A stretch of 22,227 bases of DNA from Alphaproteobacteria bacterium MarineAlpha3_Bin3. Lineage in GTDB: Bacteria; Pseudomonadota; Alphaproteobacteria; Rhodospirillales; Casp-alpha2. The notes beneath the pieces are model-generated. The model was not told the origin of the DNA. It was given only the letters and a program-made list of their open reading frames with translations, and ran no database searches. Each line of letters begins with the position of its first letter. The first letter of the stretch is position 1. The stretch spans positions 1-22,227 of the forward strand of contig PTLK01000008.1 of NCBI GenBank assembly GCA_002938075.1. The letters are read 5' to 3'. Positions 1 to 8,561 of this stretch are shown piece after piece. A program made the position numbers and the translations under genes.

Positions 1-20
1 GCGGAATGCGGGGATTGGGC

Positions 21-26
21 TATACT
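21..26 (+). promoter_or_regulatory. Possible -10 box for the small zinc-ribbon gene
   Basis: TATACT matches the sigma70 -10 consensus at five of six positions and would start transcription near base 33. Any -35 element would lie before the window, so this is only half a promoter. Confidence 0.25.
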
Positions 27-79
27 CTCCGTGGCCGTACTCTTTGTGCCCGCCCGGGCTGGAAAATGGGGACAAACAA

Positions 80-232
80 TTGGACATCCCTGGCATTATT
101 GGTCGTTGGTTATGCCGGCTTGGCTTTCACGATTTTAAGGTCCTGGAGGCAACTCTCGGATTTGGCGAGGCGGGCAGCGTCGAAAGGGTCAAGTGCCGAC
201 GCTGCCGTTTGATCTTCACTCGCCAAACTTGA
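80..232 (+). CDS. Small predicted zinc-ribbon protein (DUF1660-like)
   Basis: A protein of about 50 residues if it starts at the TTG at 80, which has a GGGGA stretch 7 bases upstream. An earlier in-frame TTG at 44 would give 62 residues. The sequence carries a probable metal-binding set: C12-x4-H17 in the segment LCRLGFHDF, and a later C39-x2-C42 in KCRRC. The pattern of a short basic N-terminal CxxxxH followed by CxxC resembles small zinc-ribbon proteins of the DUF1660 type, seen in proteobacteria and phages. No catalytic function can be assigned. It stands alone just upstream of yejB and ends 33 bases before it. An overlapping ORF in another frame (6-212) lacks such motifs. The gene call rests on the cysteine/histidine spacing and remains moderate. 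Confidence 0.5.
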   Translation: MDIPGIIGRWLCRLGFHDFKVLEATLGFGEAGSVERVKCRRCRLIFTRQT

Positions 233-265
233 GCCATCGGGCGGACCAAATGAGTTTATGACTTA

Positions 266-1381
266 ATGTACGCTTACATCGTCCGCCGATTGCTGCTGAT
301 CATCCCGACGTTGTTCGGGATCATGGTCATCAATTTCGCCGTCGTGCAGGTGCTGCCGGGCGGCCCGGTGGAACAGATGATCGCGCAGTTGACAGGCGAA
401 GCCATCGACGTGACGGCCCGGGTCGGCGGCGAAGCCGGCTCAGAGGTCGCAGCTGGCAAGCGCACCCAGGTCACCGGAAAACAGGCCGGCGCACCGAGTC
501 GCTACCGCGGTGCCCAAGGGCTGCCGCCGGAACTGATCAAGGACATCGAGCGTCAGTTCGGGCTCGACAAGCCGGCCCACGAACGATTCGCCCTGATGAT
601 AAGCAGCTATGTCCGGTTCGATTTCGGCGACAGCTTCTTTCAGGACAAGAGCGTAGCTCAACTGGTCGTCGACAAGATGCCGGTGTCCATCTCGCTGGGG
701 CTGTGGACGACGCTGCTGGTCTATATGATCTCCATCCCGCTCGGCATCGCCAAGGCGGTCCGGGACGGATCAAAGTTCGATGTCTGGACATCCGGCGTCG
801 TTGTTTTCGGCAACGCGGTGCCGGGATTCCTGTTCGCCATCCTACTGATCGTCGTTTTCGCCGGCGGCCGGTATCTGGACTGGTTCCCGCTTCGCGGGCT
901 GGTGTCGCCTAATTTCGACGATCTGTCGTTGTTGGGGAAAATCGCCGATTACTTCTGGCACATGACGTTGCCAGTGCTGTCCATGGTTATCGGCGGCTTC
1001 GCCGGGCTGACGATGTTGACCAAAAACTCGTTCCTAGAGGAGATCAACAAGCAATACGTGATCACGGCGCGGGCCAAGGGGCTGGAAGAACGGCGCGTGC
1101 TCTATGGCCACATATTCCGCAACGCCATGCTGATCGTCATCGCCGGATTCCCGGCTGCCTTCATCGGCATCCTGTTCACCGGCGCCATGTTGACGGAAAT
1201 TATTTTCTCGCTCGACGGCCTGGGGCTGCTCGGGTTCGAGGCGGCCCTGAAGCGCGATTTCCCGGTCATGTTCGGCACCCTCTATTTCTTTACCCTGCTG
1301 GGGTTGGCGATGGGGATCATCGGCGACATCATGTACCACGTGATCGACCCCCGCATCGATTTCGAGGCGAGGGAGGTCTAG
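266..1381 (+). CDS. yejB: YejB-type oligopeptide/microcin C ABC transporter permease
   Basis: An inner-membrane permease of 371 residues that would form a heterodimer with the next gene product and pass oligopeptides (in E. coli, the peptide antibiotic microcin C) to the cytoplasm. A first membrane helix covers about residues 8-30, and further helices lie around 145-165, 170-200, 230-250, 285-310 and 335-360. The cytoplasmic ATPase-docking EAA loop is visible as ITARAKGLEERR from residue 266. A long periplasmic insert at about residues 45-100, containing SRYRGAQGL, is characteristic of YejB and separates it from the shorter DppB/OppB permeases. The ATG at 266 has no clear ribosome-binding site, but the start agrees with the family N-terminus. 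It is the first gene of a yejB-yejE-yejF operon; no binding-protein gene lies directly upstream. Confidence 0.93.
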   Translation: MYAYIVRRLLLIIPTLFGIMVINFAVVQVLPGGPVEQMIAQLTGEAIDVTARVGGEAGSEVAAGKRTQVTGKQAGAPSRYRGAQGLPPELIKDIERQFGLDKPAHERFALMISSYVRFDFGDSFFQDKSVAQLVVDKMPVSISLGLWTTLLVYMISIPLGIAKAVRDGSKFDVWTSGVVVFGNAVPGFLFAILLIVVFAGGRYLDWFPLRGLVSPNFDDLSLLGKIADYFWHMTLPVLSMVIGGFAGLTMLTKNSFLEEINKQYVITARAKGLEERRVLYGHIFRNAMLIVIAGFPAAFIGILFTGAMLTEIIFSLDGLGLLGFEAALKRDFPVMFGTLYFFTLLGLAMGIIGDIMYHVIDPRIDFEAREV

Positions 1382-1383
1382 CC

Positions 1384-2486
1384 ATGCCCGAAAACGCCCA
1401 CGTCGAAACCGTCCCCCGCGAAACGCCAACGGCCAAGCCGGTACCGAAGGACCGGTTCCTGGGCCTCCGTATCACCCCGATCATGCGCCGCCGGTTGGCC
1501 AATTTCGCCCACAACCGGCGCGGGTTCTGTTCGCTGTGGATTTTCCTTACCTTGTTCTTCCTCAGCCTGTTCGCCGAGTTTATCGCCAACGACAAGCCGC
1601 TGCTGATCCGTTACGACAGCGAGTTTTATATCCCGGTGTTCGTCGAATACCCGGAAACCGCCTTCGACGGCGAATTCCTGACCGAAGCCGATTACCGCGA
1701 CCCCTTTGTCATCGAGCTGATCAACAAGAAAGGATGGATGGTGTGGCCGCTGGTGCGGTTTTCCTTCGACAGCATCAATTATGACCTTAAAGTCCCGGCC
1801 CCGGCCCCACCCAGCGCCCAGAACTGGCTCGGCACCGACGATCAGGGCCGCGACGTGGTCGCCCGGATGATTTACGGATTCCGCATTTCGGTACTGTTCG
1901 GGTTGACGCTGACGATTGTCAGCGCCGCCGTCGGCGTTTCGATCGGTGCCTTCCAGGGGTTCTACGGCGGCCTGCTGGACCTGTTGGGGCAGCGCTTGAT
2001 CGAAATCTGGGCCGGCATGCCGATGCTCTATCTGCTGATCATTATGGCCAGCGTCATCACGCCCAATTTCTGGTGGCTGTTGGGCCTGATGCTGCTGTTT
2101 AGCTGGATGGGCTTCGTCGGCGTGGTTAGGGCCGAGTTCCTGAAGGCGCGGAACCTGGATTTCGTCCGCGCCGCCAAGGCGCTGGGCGTTTCCGACGTCA
2201 AGATCATCTTTAAGCACGTGCTGCCCAACGCCATGGTCGCCACCGTCACCTTCATGCCGTTCATTCTCGCCGGTTCCATCACTACCCTGACGGCGCTGGA
2301 CTTCCTCGGTTTCGGGCTGCCGGTCGGCTCGGCCAGCCTGGGCGAGCTTTTGAACCAGGGTAAGGCCAACCTGCACGCACCGTGGCTGGGGTTTTCGGCC
2401 TTCGCCGTCGTTGCCATCATGCTCAGCCTGCTGGTTTTCATTGGCGAAGCGGTGCGCGACGCATTCGATCCGAGGAAGACGTTCCG

Positions 2487-2490
<4 letters not shown>
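1384..2490 (+). CDS. yejE: YejE-type oligopeptide/microcin C ABC transporter permease
   Basis: The second permease of the transporter, 368 residues. A cytoplasmic N-terminal stretch of about 45 residues leads into helix 1 (about 48-67). A long periplasmic segment follows (about 68-165), carrying the NWLGTDDQGRDVVARMIYG motif that DppC/OppC/YejE permeases show just before the transmembrane domain. Further helices follow, and the EAA loop VRAAKALGVSDVKIIFKHVLPNA begins near residue 261. The ATG lies two bases after the yejB stop and has a strong GGGAGG ribosome-binding site. Its stop codon overlaps the yejF start (ATGA), so translation is probably coupled. The size and the long periplasmic region fit YejE rather than DppC. 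Confidence 0.93.
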
Positions 2491-4112
<1,622 letters not shown>

Positions 4113-4117
4113 GGCCC

Positions 4118-5068
4118 ATGGCCCTCCTGTTCTCCTCGAAGACCGACGATGCGGACCTGTGGCGCGACGCCCTGGCCGATGAGCTGCCGGACCTGGACTT
4201 CCGCGTCTGGACCCCCGGCGGCGAAGGGGGCGCAGACGGGGGCGATCCGGCGGACATCGAATACGCCCTCGTGTGGGCGCCGAAGAAGGGGGCGCTGAGG
4301 AAATTCCCCAACCTGAAGGCGATCTTTTCCTTGGGCGCCGGGGTCGATCACCTGATGGTCGGCCGCGATCTGCCCGAGGGCGTGCCGGTGGTGCGGCTGG
4401 TCGACCCGGGGCTGATCCGGGGCATGCGCGAATACGTGATCTACTGGGTGCTCCACCACCACCGCCATTTCGGCGAATACGAGCGCCTGGTCGCCGAGAA
4501 ACGCTGGCGGCAGCTTCCCCAGGCCGATACCCGCAAAAGACGGGTCGGGATCATGGGCCTCGGCATCCTCGGCGCCGACGCGGCGGCGAAGCTGCGGGGG
4601 CTGGAAATCGACGTCGCCGGGTGGAGCCGCACGTCCAAGGACCTGGACGGCGTCACCGGCTTTCACGGAGCCCACGGCCTGGGGCCGTTCCTGGAACGAA
4701 CGGAAATCCTCGTCTGCCTGTTGCCGCTGACGCCGCAAACGGAAGCCATCATCAACGCCGATACCCTTGCCCGCCTGCCCCGTGGCGCCGTCGTCATCAA
4801 CGCCGCCCGCGGCGGCCACGTGGTCGACGAGGATTTGCTCAAGGCCCTGGATGATGGCCATCTGGCCGCCGCCATACTGGACGTCTTTCACACCGAGCCC
4901 CTGCCCGACGATCATCCGTTCTGGGACCATCCCAAGGTCACGGTCACCCCCCATGTTGCCAGCCTGACGGTGCCGGCGACGGCGGCCGAGGCAGTGGCCG
5001 AAAACATCCGCCGCATCCGGGCCGGGCAGCCGCCCGAGCCGATCGTCGATCCGAAAGCGGGGTATTGA
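4118..5068 (+). CDS. ghrA: GhrA-like glyoxylate/hydroxypyruvate reductase (D-2-hydroxyacid dehydrogenase)
   Basis: A 316-residue cytosolic NAD(P)H-dependent dehydrogenase of the D-isomer-specific 2-hydroxyacid family, expected to reduce glyoxylate or hydroxypyruvate to glycolate or glycerate. The dinucleotide-binding motif GIMGLGILG starts at residue 144. The catalytic triad of the family is visible: R231 in NAARGG, E260 in HTEPLP and H279 in TPHVAS. The N-terminal pattern (an ALVWAPKKGALRKFPNLKAIFSLGAGVDHL stretch read in parts) is typical of the GhrA branch. The ATG lies five bases after yejF and lacks a clear Shine-Dalgarno sequence, so it is probably read through from the transporter operon. 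The exact substrate cannot be read from the sequence. Confidence 0.85.
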   Translation: MALLFSSKTDDADLWRDALADELPDLDFRVWTPGGEGGADGGDPADIEYALVWAPKKGALRKFPNLKAIFSLGAGVDHLMVGRDLPEGVPVVRLVDPGLIRGMREYVIYWVLHHHRHFGEYERLVAEKRWRQLPQADTRKRRVGIMGLGILGADAAAKLRGLEIDVAGWSRTSKDLDGVTGFHGAHGLGPFLERTEILVCLLPLTPQTEAIINADTLARLPRGAVVINAARGGHVVDEDLLKALDDGHLAAAILDVFHTEPLPDDHPFWDHPKVTVTPHVASLTVPATAAEAVAENIRRIRAGQPPEPIVDPKAGY

Positions 5069-5078
5069 GGCGGGGCAG

Positions 5079-5240
5079 GTGGGGCCGCGCCGCGAAAACC
5101 TGGAACAAACGGTGAAGCGCTTCACCGCGAAGCCGTTGCTTTTGACGGCGGCAAAGTTCGCTATGACCGGCGACCAGGTGGCGGCGCTGGAACGCCTGGC
5201 CGGCGGCTTGCGCAAAGTCACCCGCCCCGGCCCGAAATAA
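5079..5240 (+). CDS. Doubtful small ORF, 53 residues
   Basis: An open frame from a GTG start, ten bases after the ghrA stop, preceded by the purine-rich stretch GAGGCGGGGCAG. The predicted peptide is basic and amphipathic, with a possible helix containing MTGDQVAALERLAGG. I do not recognise a family. The frame contains an 18-bp perfect palindrome (5110-5127), which could instead mean that this is non-coding DNA in the gap between convergent genes. Codon composition resembles the neighbours, but G+C-rich DNA produces such frames by chance. Confidence 0.28.
   Translation: MGPRRENLEQTVKRFTAKPLLLTAAKFAMTGDQVAALERLAGGLRKVTRPGPK
5110..5127. repeat. 18-bp perfect palindrome in a convergent intergenic region
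   Basis: CGGTGAAGCGCTTCACCG reads the same on both strands. As RNA it could fold into a 7-bp stem with a GCGC loop. It lies between ghrA (+) and pheA (-), a usual place for a bidirectional terminator, but no T-tract follows directly on either strand. A protein-binding dyad is the alternative. Confidence 0.5.
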
Positions 5241-5297
5241 TCCATGGGGGGCCAAGGACATCGCCGACGCGTTTCGCGCCGACGGCCAGCCAGCGGT

Positions 5298-6161
5298 TTA
5301 TTCCTCCGCCGCCTCGTCCTGCTGTTGACGGAAGGGATGGCCCGGATAGACGCCCAGAATCTTGATCTCGTGGGTGATGAAGGCGAGTTCTTCCATCGCC
5401 AGTTTCAGCGCCTTCTGATCGGGGTGGCCTTCGGCGTCGGCATAAAATTGCGCGGCGACGAAACCGCCGCCGACGTAACTTTCCAGCTTCGTCAAGTTGA
5501 CTCCATTAGTGGCGAACCCGCCGAGCGCCTTGTAGAGCGCCGCCGGTACGTTGCGCACACGGAACACGAAACTGGTCATTACGTGTTCCGATTCCGGTCC
5601 CGGATCCCGGGGTTCCGCGGCCATGACGACGAAGCGGGTGGTGTTGTGTTCGGCGTCCTCGATATTGGCTTTAAGGGATTGGAGCCCGTCCATCTCGGCC
5701 GCCAGCTTGGACGCGATAGCGGCTTGGGTCTTGTCGCCAGCCGCCGCCACGTCGGCCGCCGCGCCTGCGGTGTCCACGTGTTCGACCGGTTCCAGGCCCA
5801 GCTCGCGGATCAGGTTGCGGCATTGGTTGAGTGCGTGAATGTGGCTGTGCACGTGGGTCAGGTCGCCGATCCCGGCCCCCGGCAGGCCAAGCAGGTGATG
5901 GTTCACGCGCTGGAAATGCTCGGCGACGATGTGAAGGTCCGATTCCGGTAGCAAGTGGTGGATGTCGGCGACCCGCCCGGCGACGGAATTCTCAATCGGG
6001 ATCATCGCCAACGCCGCCCTGCCTTCGCGAACCGCATCGAAAGTAACCTCGAAGGACCGGCACGGCAGGGTCGTCATCTCCGGGTAGGCGCCGCGGCAAG
6101 CCAAATCCGAATACGCCCCGGGGGCGCCCTGGAAGGCGATGGTATTTTCGGGCTTGGCCAT
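5298..6161 (-). CDS. pheA: Prephenate dehydratase
   Basis: A 287-residue monofunctional enzyme converting prephenate to phenylpyruvate in phenylalanine biosynthesis. The catalytic domain (about 1-185) starts with IAFQGAPGAYSDLA, includes the IENSVAGRV segment and ends with the dehydratase motif TTRF, with the conserved Thr-Arg-Phe at 175-177. The C-terminal ACT domain (about 195-275) would sense phenylalanine for feedback inhibition; its motif reads KLESYVGG, where E. coli PheA has ESRP. No chorismate mutase domain is present. The start at 6161 was chosen from the family N-terminus; longer in-frame starts would run into kdsB in another frame. It follows kdsB after 16 bases, so the two are probably co-transcribed. 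Confidence 0.93.
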   Translation of the reverse strand: MAKPENTIAFQGAPGAYSDLACRGAYPEMTTLPCRSFEVTFDAVREGRAALAMIPIENSVAGRVADIHHLLPESDLHIVAEHFQRVNHHLLGLPGAGIGDLTHVHSHIHALNQCRNLIRELGLEPVEHVDTAGAAADVAAAGDKTQAAIASKLAAEMDGLQSLKANIEDAEHNTTRFVVMAAEPRDPGPESEHVMTSFVFRVRNVPAALYKALGGFATNGVNLTKLESYVGGGFVAAQFYADAEGHPDQKALKLAMEELAFITHEIKILGVYPGHPFRQQQDEAAEE

Positions 6162-6177
6162 GGCGTGGCTTTCGGGC

Positions 6178-6939
6178 TCAGGTGCCGCCGGGCGCGAGCA
6201 GTTCGCGAGCGCGTTCAAGATCGGCGGGAGTATCGACACCCAACGGAACCGTGTCAACGAGCCGGGCATCGATGCGCATGCCGGCCTCCAGGGCGCGCAG
6301 CTGCTCCAGCTTCTCCTGCTTTTCCAGCCTGCCCCGGGGCAGCTTGACGAAGGTCTCCAACGCCTGGCGACGGAACGCGTAAATCCCGATGTGGTGATAG
6401 TGCGGGCCGGAATGCGAAGGCACCGTGGCGCGGCTGAAATAAAGGGCGCGGCCGCAAACAGTCCCGGCGGCCCCGTCGGCCATCGACAGCACCGCCTTGA
6501 CCACGTTTGGATCATCCCTTTCGGCGTCCTCGGTGATCTCGGCGCAGAGCGTCGCGATATCGACGGCCGGATCGGAAAGCGGCTCCAGCACGGCACGGAT
6601 GATTTCCGGCTCGATGGTCGGCAGGTCGCCTTGCAGGTTGATGACGCCATCGTGGCGTTTTAACGGGTCCGCCGTATGCATCGCCTCGAAAACCCTGTCC
6701 GATCCGGAAGCATGATCGGGATTGGTGTAAAGGGCATCGCCCCCGGCTTCCTTCACCGCGTCGATGATCTCGAAATCACCGCAGGCGACGATCACCGGCC
6801 CGATATCCGCTTCCACGGCCCGGCGCCAGACGTGGACGATCATCGGCGTCCCGTGGATATCAGCGATCGGCTTGCCCGGCAGACGCGTCGCCGCCATGCG
6901 CGCGGGGATGACGATGATCGGGTTTTGAGGGACGCTCAT
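6178..6939 (-). CDS. kdsB: 3-deoxy-manno-octulosonate cytidylyltransferase (CMP-Kdo synthetase)
   Basis: A 253-residue cytosolic enzyme that activates Kdo with CTP to give CMP-Kdo for the lipopolysaccharide inner core. Family motifs are clear: IIVIPARMAATRLPGKP at about 8-24, HASGSDRV at 76-83, NLQGDLP at 101-107, and the later HIGIYAFR segment. The length matches the family (about 250). The start MSVPQN at 6939 fits relatives; another in-frame ATG at 6951 would add four residues, and neither has a strong ribosome-binding site. It is first in a kdsB-pheA unit and divergent from the cytochrome c gene. A Kdo pathway implies a Gram-negative outer membrane. Confidence 0.93.
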   Translation of the reverse strand: MSVPQNPIIVIPARMAATRLPGKPIADIHGTPMIVHVWRRAVEADIGPVIVACGDFEIIDAVKEAGGDALYTNPDHASGSDRVFEAMHTADPLKRHDGVINLQGDLPTIEPEIIRAVLEPLSDPAVDIATLCAEITEDAERDDPNVVKAVLSMADGAAGTVCGRALYFSRATVPSHSGPHYHHIGIYAFRRQALETFVKLPRGRLEKQEKLEQLRALEAGMRIDARLVDTVPLGVDTPADLERARELLAPGGT

Positions 6940-7124
6940 GGTTGGCACCATAACCGCCCGAAAGTCCGGGGAAAACAGGTTTGACGGCCCCTTCCGGGGC
7001 GACGGGGAAAGAGCGGCGAAGCGGTTATTGAACCAAAGGCCGCCATGAGGCACCATTCCCCCGTTGCAACCCTTTTTGTTACCCTTCTGGCCGCCCTTGC
7101 GTCCAGCCCACGGGAAAGAACGCC

Positions 7125-7673
7125 ATGCAATTATCGTTGTTAGAAAAGATCGGCTTTTCGTTCATGTTGGCGGCCTGGATCGCCTGGGGGTCCAACTTGA
7201 TCGGCAACGCCCTGGTCCATGCCGAACCGCTGCAAGTCACCGCCTTCAAGATCGAGGGCGGTTCCGGAGCGGCCCCCGAAACGGCGGAAAAACCGGCGGC
7301 GGAACAGGCAACCGGAGGATCGGATGTTTCGGCCCTGCTGGCCTCGGCCGATGCCTCGGCCGGCGCCAAGACGTTCAAGAAATGCAAGTCGTGCCACACC
7401 AAGGAAAAGGGCGGCAAGAACAGGGTCGGTCCCAACCTCTGGGACGTGGTCGGCCGGGCCAAGGCCAGCGCCGCCGGGTTCAAATTTTCCGGCGCCCTGA
7501 AGGGTCTCGGCGGCACATGGACGTACCGGGACCTGGACGCCTTTCTCGCCAGTCCCAAGGGTTTCGCCAAAGGCACCAAGATGAGCTTCGCCGGCCTCAA
7601 AAAACCCAAGGACCGGGCGGCGATCATCGTTTTCTTGCGCTCTTTAAGCGATCAGCCGAAGCCGCTGCCATGA
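7125..7673 (+). CDS. Membrane-anchored class I cytochrome c
   Basis: A 182-residue electron carrier held in the cytoplasmic membrane by an uncleaved N-terminal helix (about residues 8-30). A flexible Ala/Pro/Glu-rich linker (about 45-75) follows, then a periplasmic haem domain. The single haem site CKSCH is at 87-91 and the probable axial methionine is M153 in GTKMSFAGL. This plan is that of the membrane-bound cytochrome c552/CycM-like proteins of alphaproteobacteria, which pass electrons to terminal oxidases. The ATG has a GGGAAAGA ribosome-binding site. The stop overlaps the next start (ATGA), coupling it to the phosphatase gene. The exact redox partner cannot be told from the sequence. Confidence 0.9.
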   Translation: MQLSLLEKIGFSFMLAAWIAWGSNLIGNALVHAEPLQVTAFKIEGGSGAAPETAEKPAAEQATGGSDVSALLASADASAGAKTFKKCKSCHTKEKGGKNRVGPNLWDVVGRAKASAAGFKFSGALKGLGGTWTYRDLDAFLASPKGFAKGTKMSFAGLKKPKDRAAIIVFLRSLSDQPKPLP

Positions 7674-8470
7674 GCGACACGGGTTCCGGACCCGCGTCTC
7701 CGGACGATCCATTCGTGGAACTGGCCGGGCGGGTCGCCGATGCCGCCGGCGCCGTGATCATGAAATATTTCCGCGCCCCCATGGAGGTCAGCGCCAAACC
7801 GGACCAAAGCCCGGTCACCGTCGCCGACGGGGAGGCCGAGAAGGCGATGCGGGGGTTGATCGAGGACGCCTTTCCCGATCATGGCATCATCGGCGAGGAA
7901 ATGGACAATCGCCATGAAGACGCCGAGTTCGTCTGGGTGCTGGACCCCATCGACGGCACCCAGTCCTTCGTCACCGGCAAGCCGCTGTTCGGCACCCTGA
8001 TCGCGCTCCTGCACCAAGGCCGCCCGGTCCTCGGCGTCATCGACATGCCGGCACTGGGCGAACGATGGGTCGGCCGCCAAGATCAGCTGACGACGTTCAA
8101 CGGCAATCCCGTCCACGCCCGGGCCTGTGACGATTTGGCCCAGGCTTGGCTTTACGCGACCTCTCCGCAGATGTTCGAAGACGCCGATTTCCCGGCCTTC
8201 GAACGCCTGCGCAAACAAGCCCGGCGCACCGTCTACGGCGCCGAATGCATGGCCTATGGGTTGCTGGCCAACGGCACCGTGGACCTGGTTTGCGAGGGGA
8301 CCATGAAACTTTACGACTATGCGGCCGTGGTGCCGATCGTCGAAGGCGCCGGCGGCGTCATCACCGACTGGCGGGGCCGGGCGCTGGGCATGGAGGGCGA
8401 CGGCACGGTGCTGGCGGCCGGCGATCACGCCCTGCACGCCGCCGCACTTGAGGTTTTGACCGGCGATTGA
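7670..8470 (+). CDS. hisN: Inositol monophosphatase-family enzyme, probably histidinol-phosphatase HisN
   Basis: A 266-residue Mg2+-dependent phosphatase of the inositol monophosphatase superfamily. Metal-binding motifs are GEE at 75-77 and DPIDGT at 92-97, with a later D in KLYDYAAVVPIVEGAGG. The variant DGTQSFVTGKPLFGTLIALL and the KLYDYAA motif (instead of WDxAA) resemble the HisN branch, which removes phosphate from L-histidinol phosphate in histidine biosynthesis. An inositol or other sugar phosphate remains possible. The start at 7670 overlaps the cytochrome c stop by four bases; the open frame extends far upstream but lies inside the cytochrome gene. No other his genes are near. Confidence 0.83.
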   Translation: MSDTGSGPASPDDPFVELAGRVADAAGAVIMKYFRAPMEVSAKPDQSPVTVADGEAEKAMRGLIEDAFPDHGIIGEEMDNRHEDAEFVWVLDPIDGTQSFVTGKPLFGTLIALLHQGRPVLGVIDMPALGERWVGRQDQLTTFNGNPVHARACDDLAQAWLYATSPQMFEDADFPAFERLRKQARRTVYGAECMAYGLLANGTVDLVCEGTMKLYDYAAVVPIVEGAGGVITDWRGRALGMEGDGTVLAAGDHALHAAALEVLTGD

Positions 8471-8561
8471 TCACAATTTTGCCATCCTTCAATGGTGTCT
8501 TGATCTGCCCATGACCCGACCCCAATATCAACCGGGGTTGCACCGAACAAAAGGGGGGCGC

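Noticed and set aside
1378..2376. Long minus-strand open frame opposite yejE (332 codons)
   Set aside because: Shadow of the coding strand: high third-position G+C keeps antisense frames open. The peptide is rich in Gln/Asp/His/Gly and shows no family motif, while the plus strand is an unmistakable permease.
5456..5498. PheA regulatory motif ESYV instead of ESRP as a loss of feedback control
   Set aside because: As far as I recall, monofunctional alphaproteobacterial PheA proteins commonly vary here, so this is probably lineage variation rather than a lesion.
6988..7006. GCCCC-TTCC-GGGGC hairpin in the kdsB/cytochrome c divergent gap
   Set aside because: Very short G+C-only stem with no T-tract on either strand, located between divergent starts where no terminator is needed; chance is likely in this composition.
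7064..7669. Upstream extension of the hisN frame
   Set aside because: The extra 200 residues overlap the cytochrome c gene in another frame and have no similarity to phosphatases; the ATG at 7670 with ATGA overlap is the natural start.
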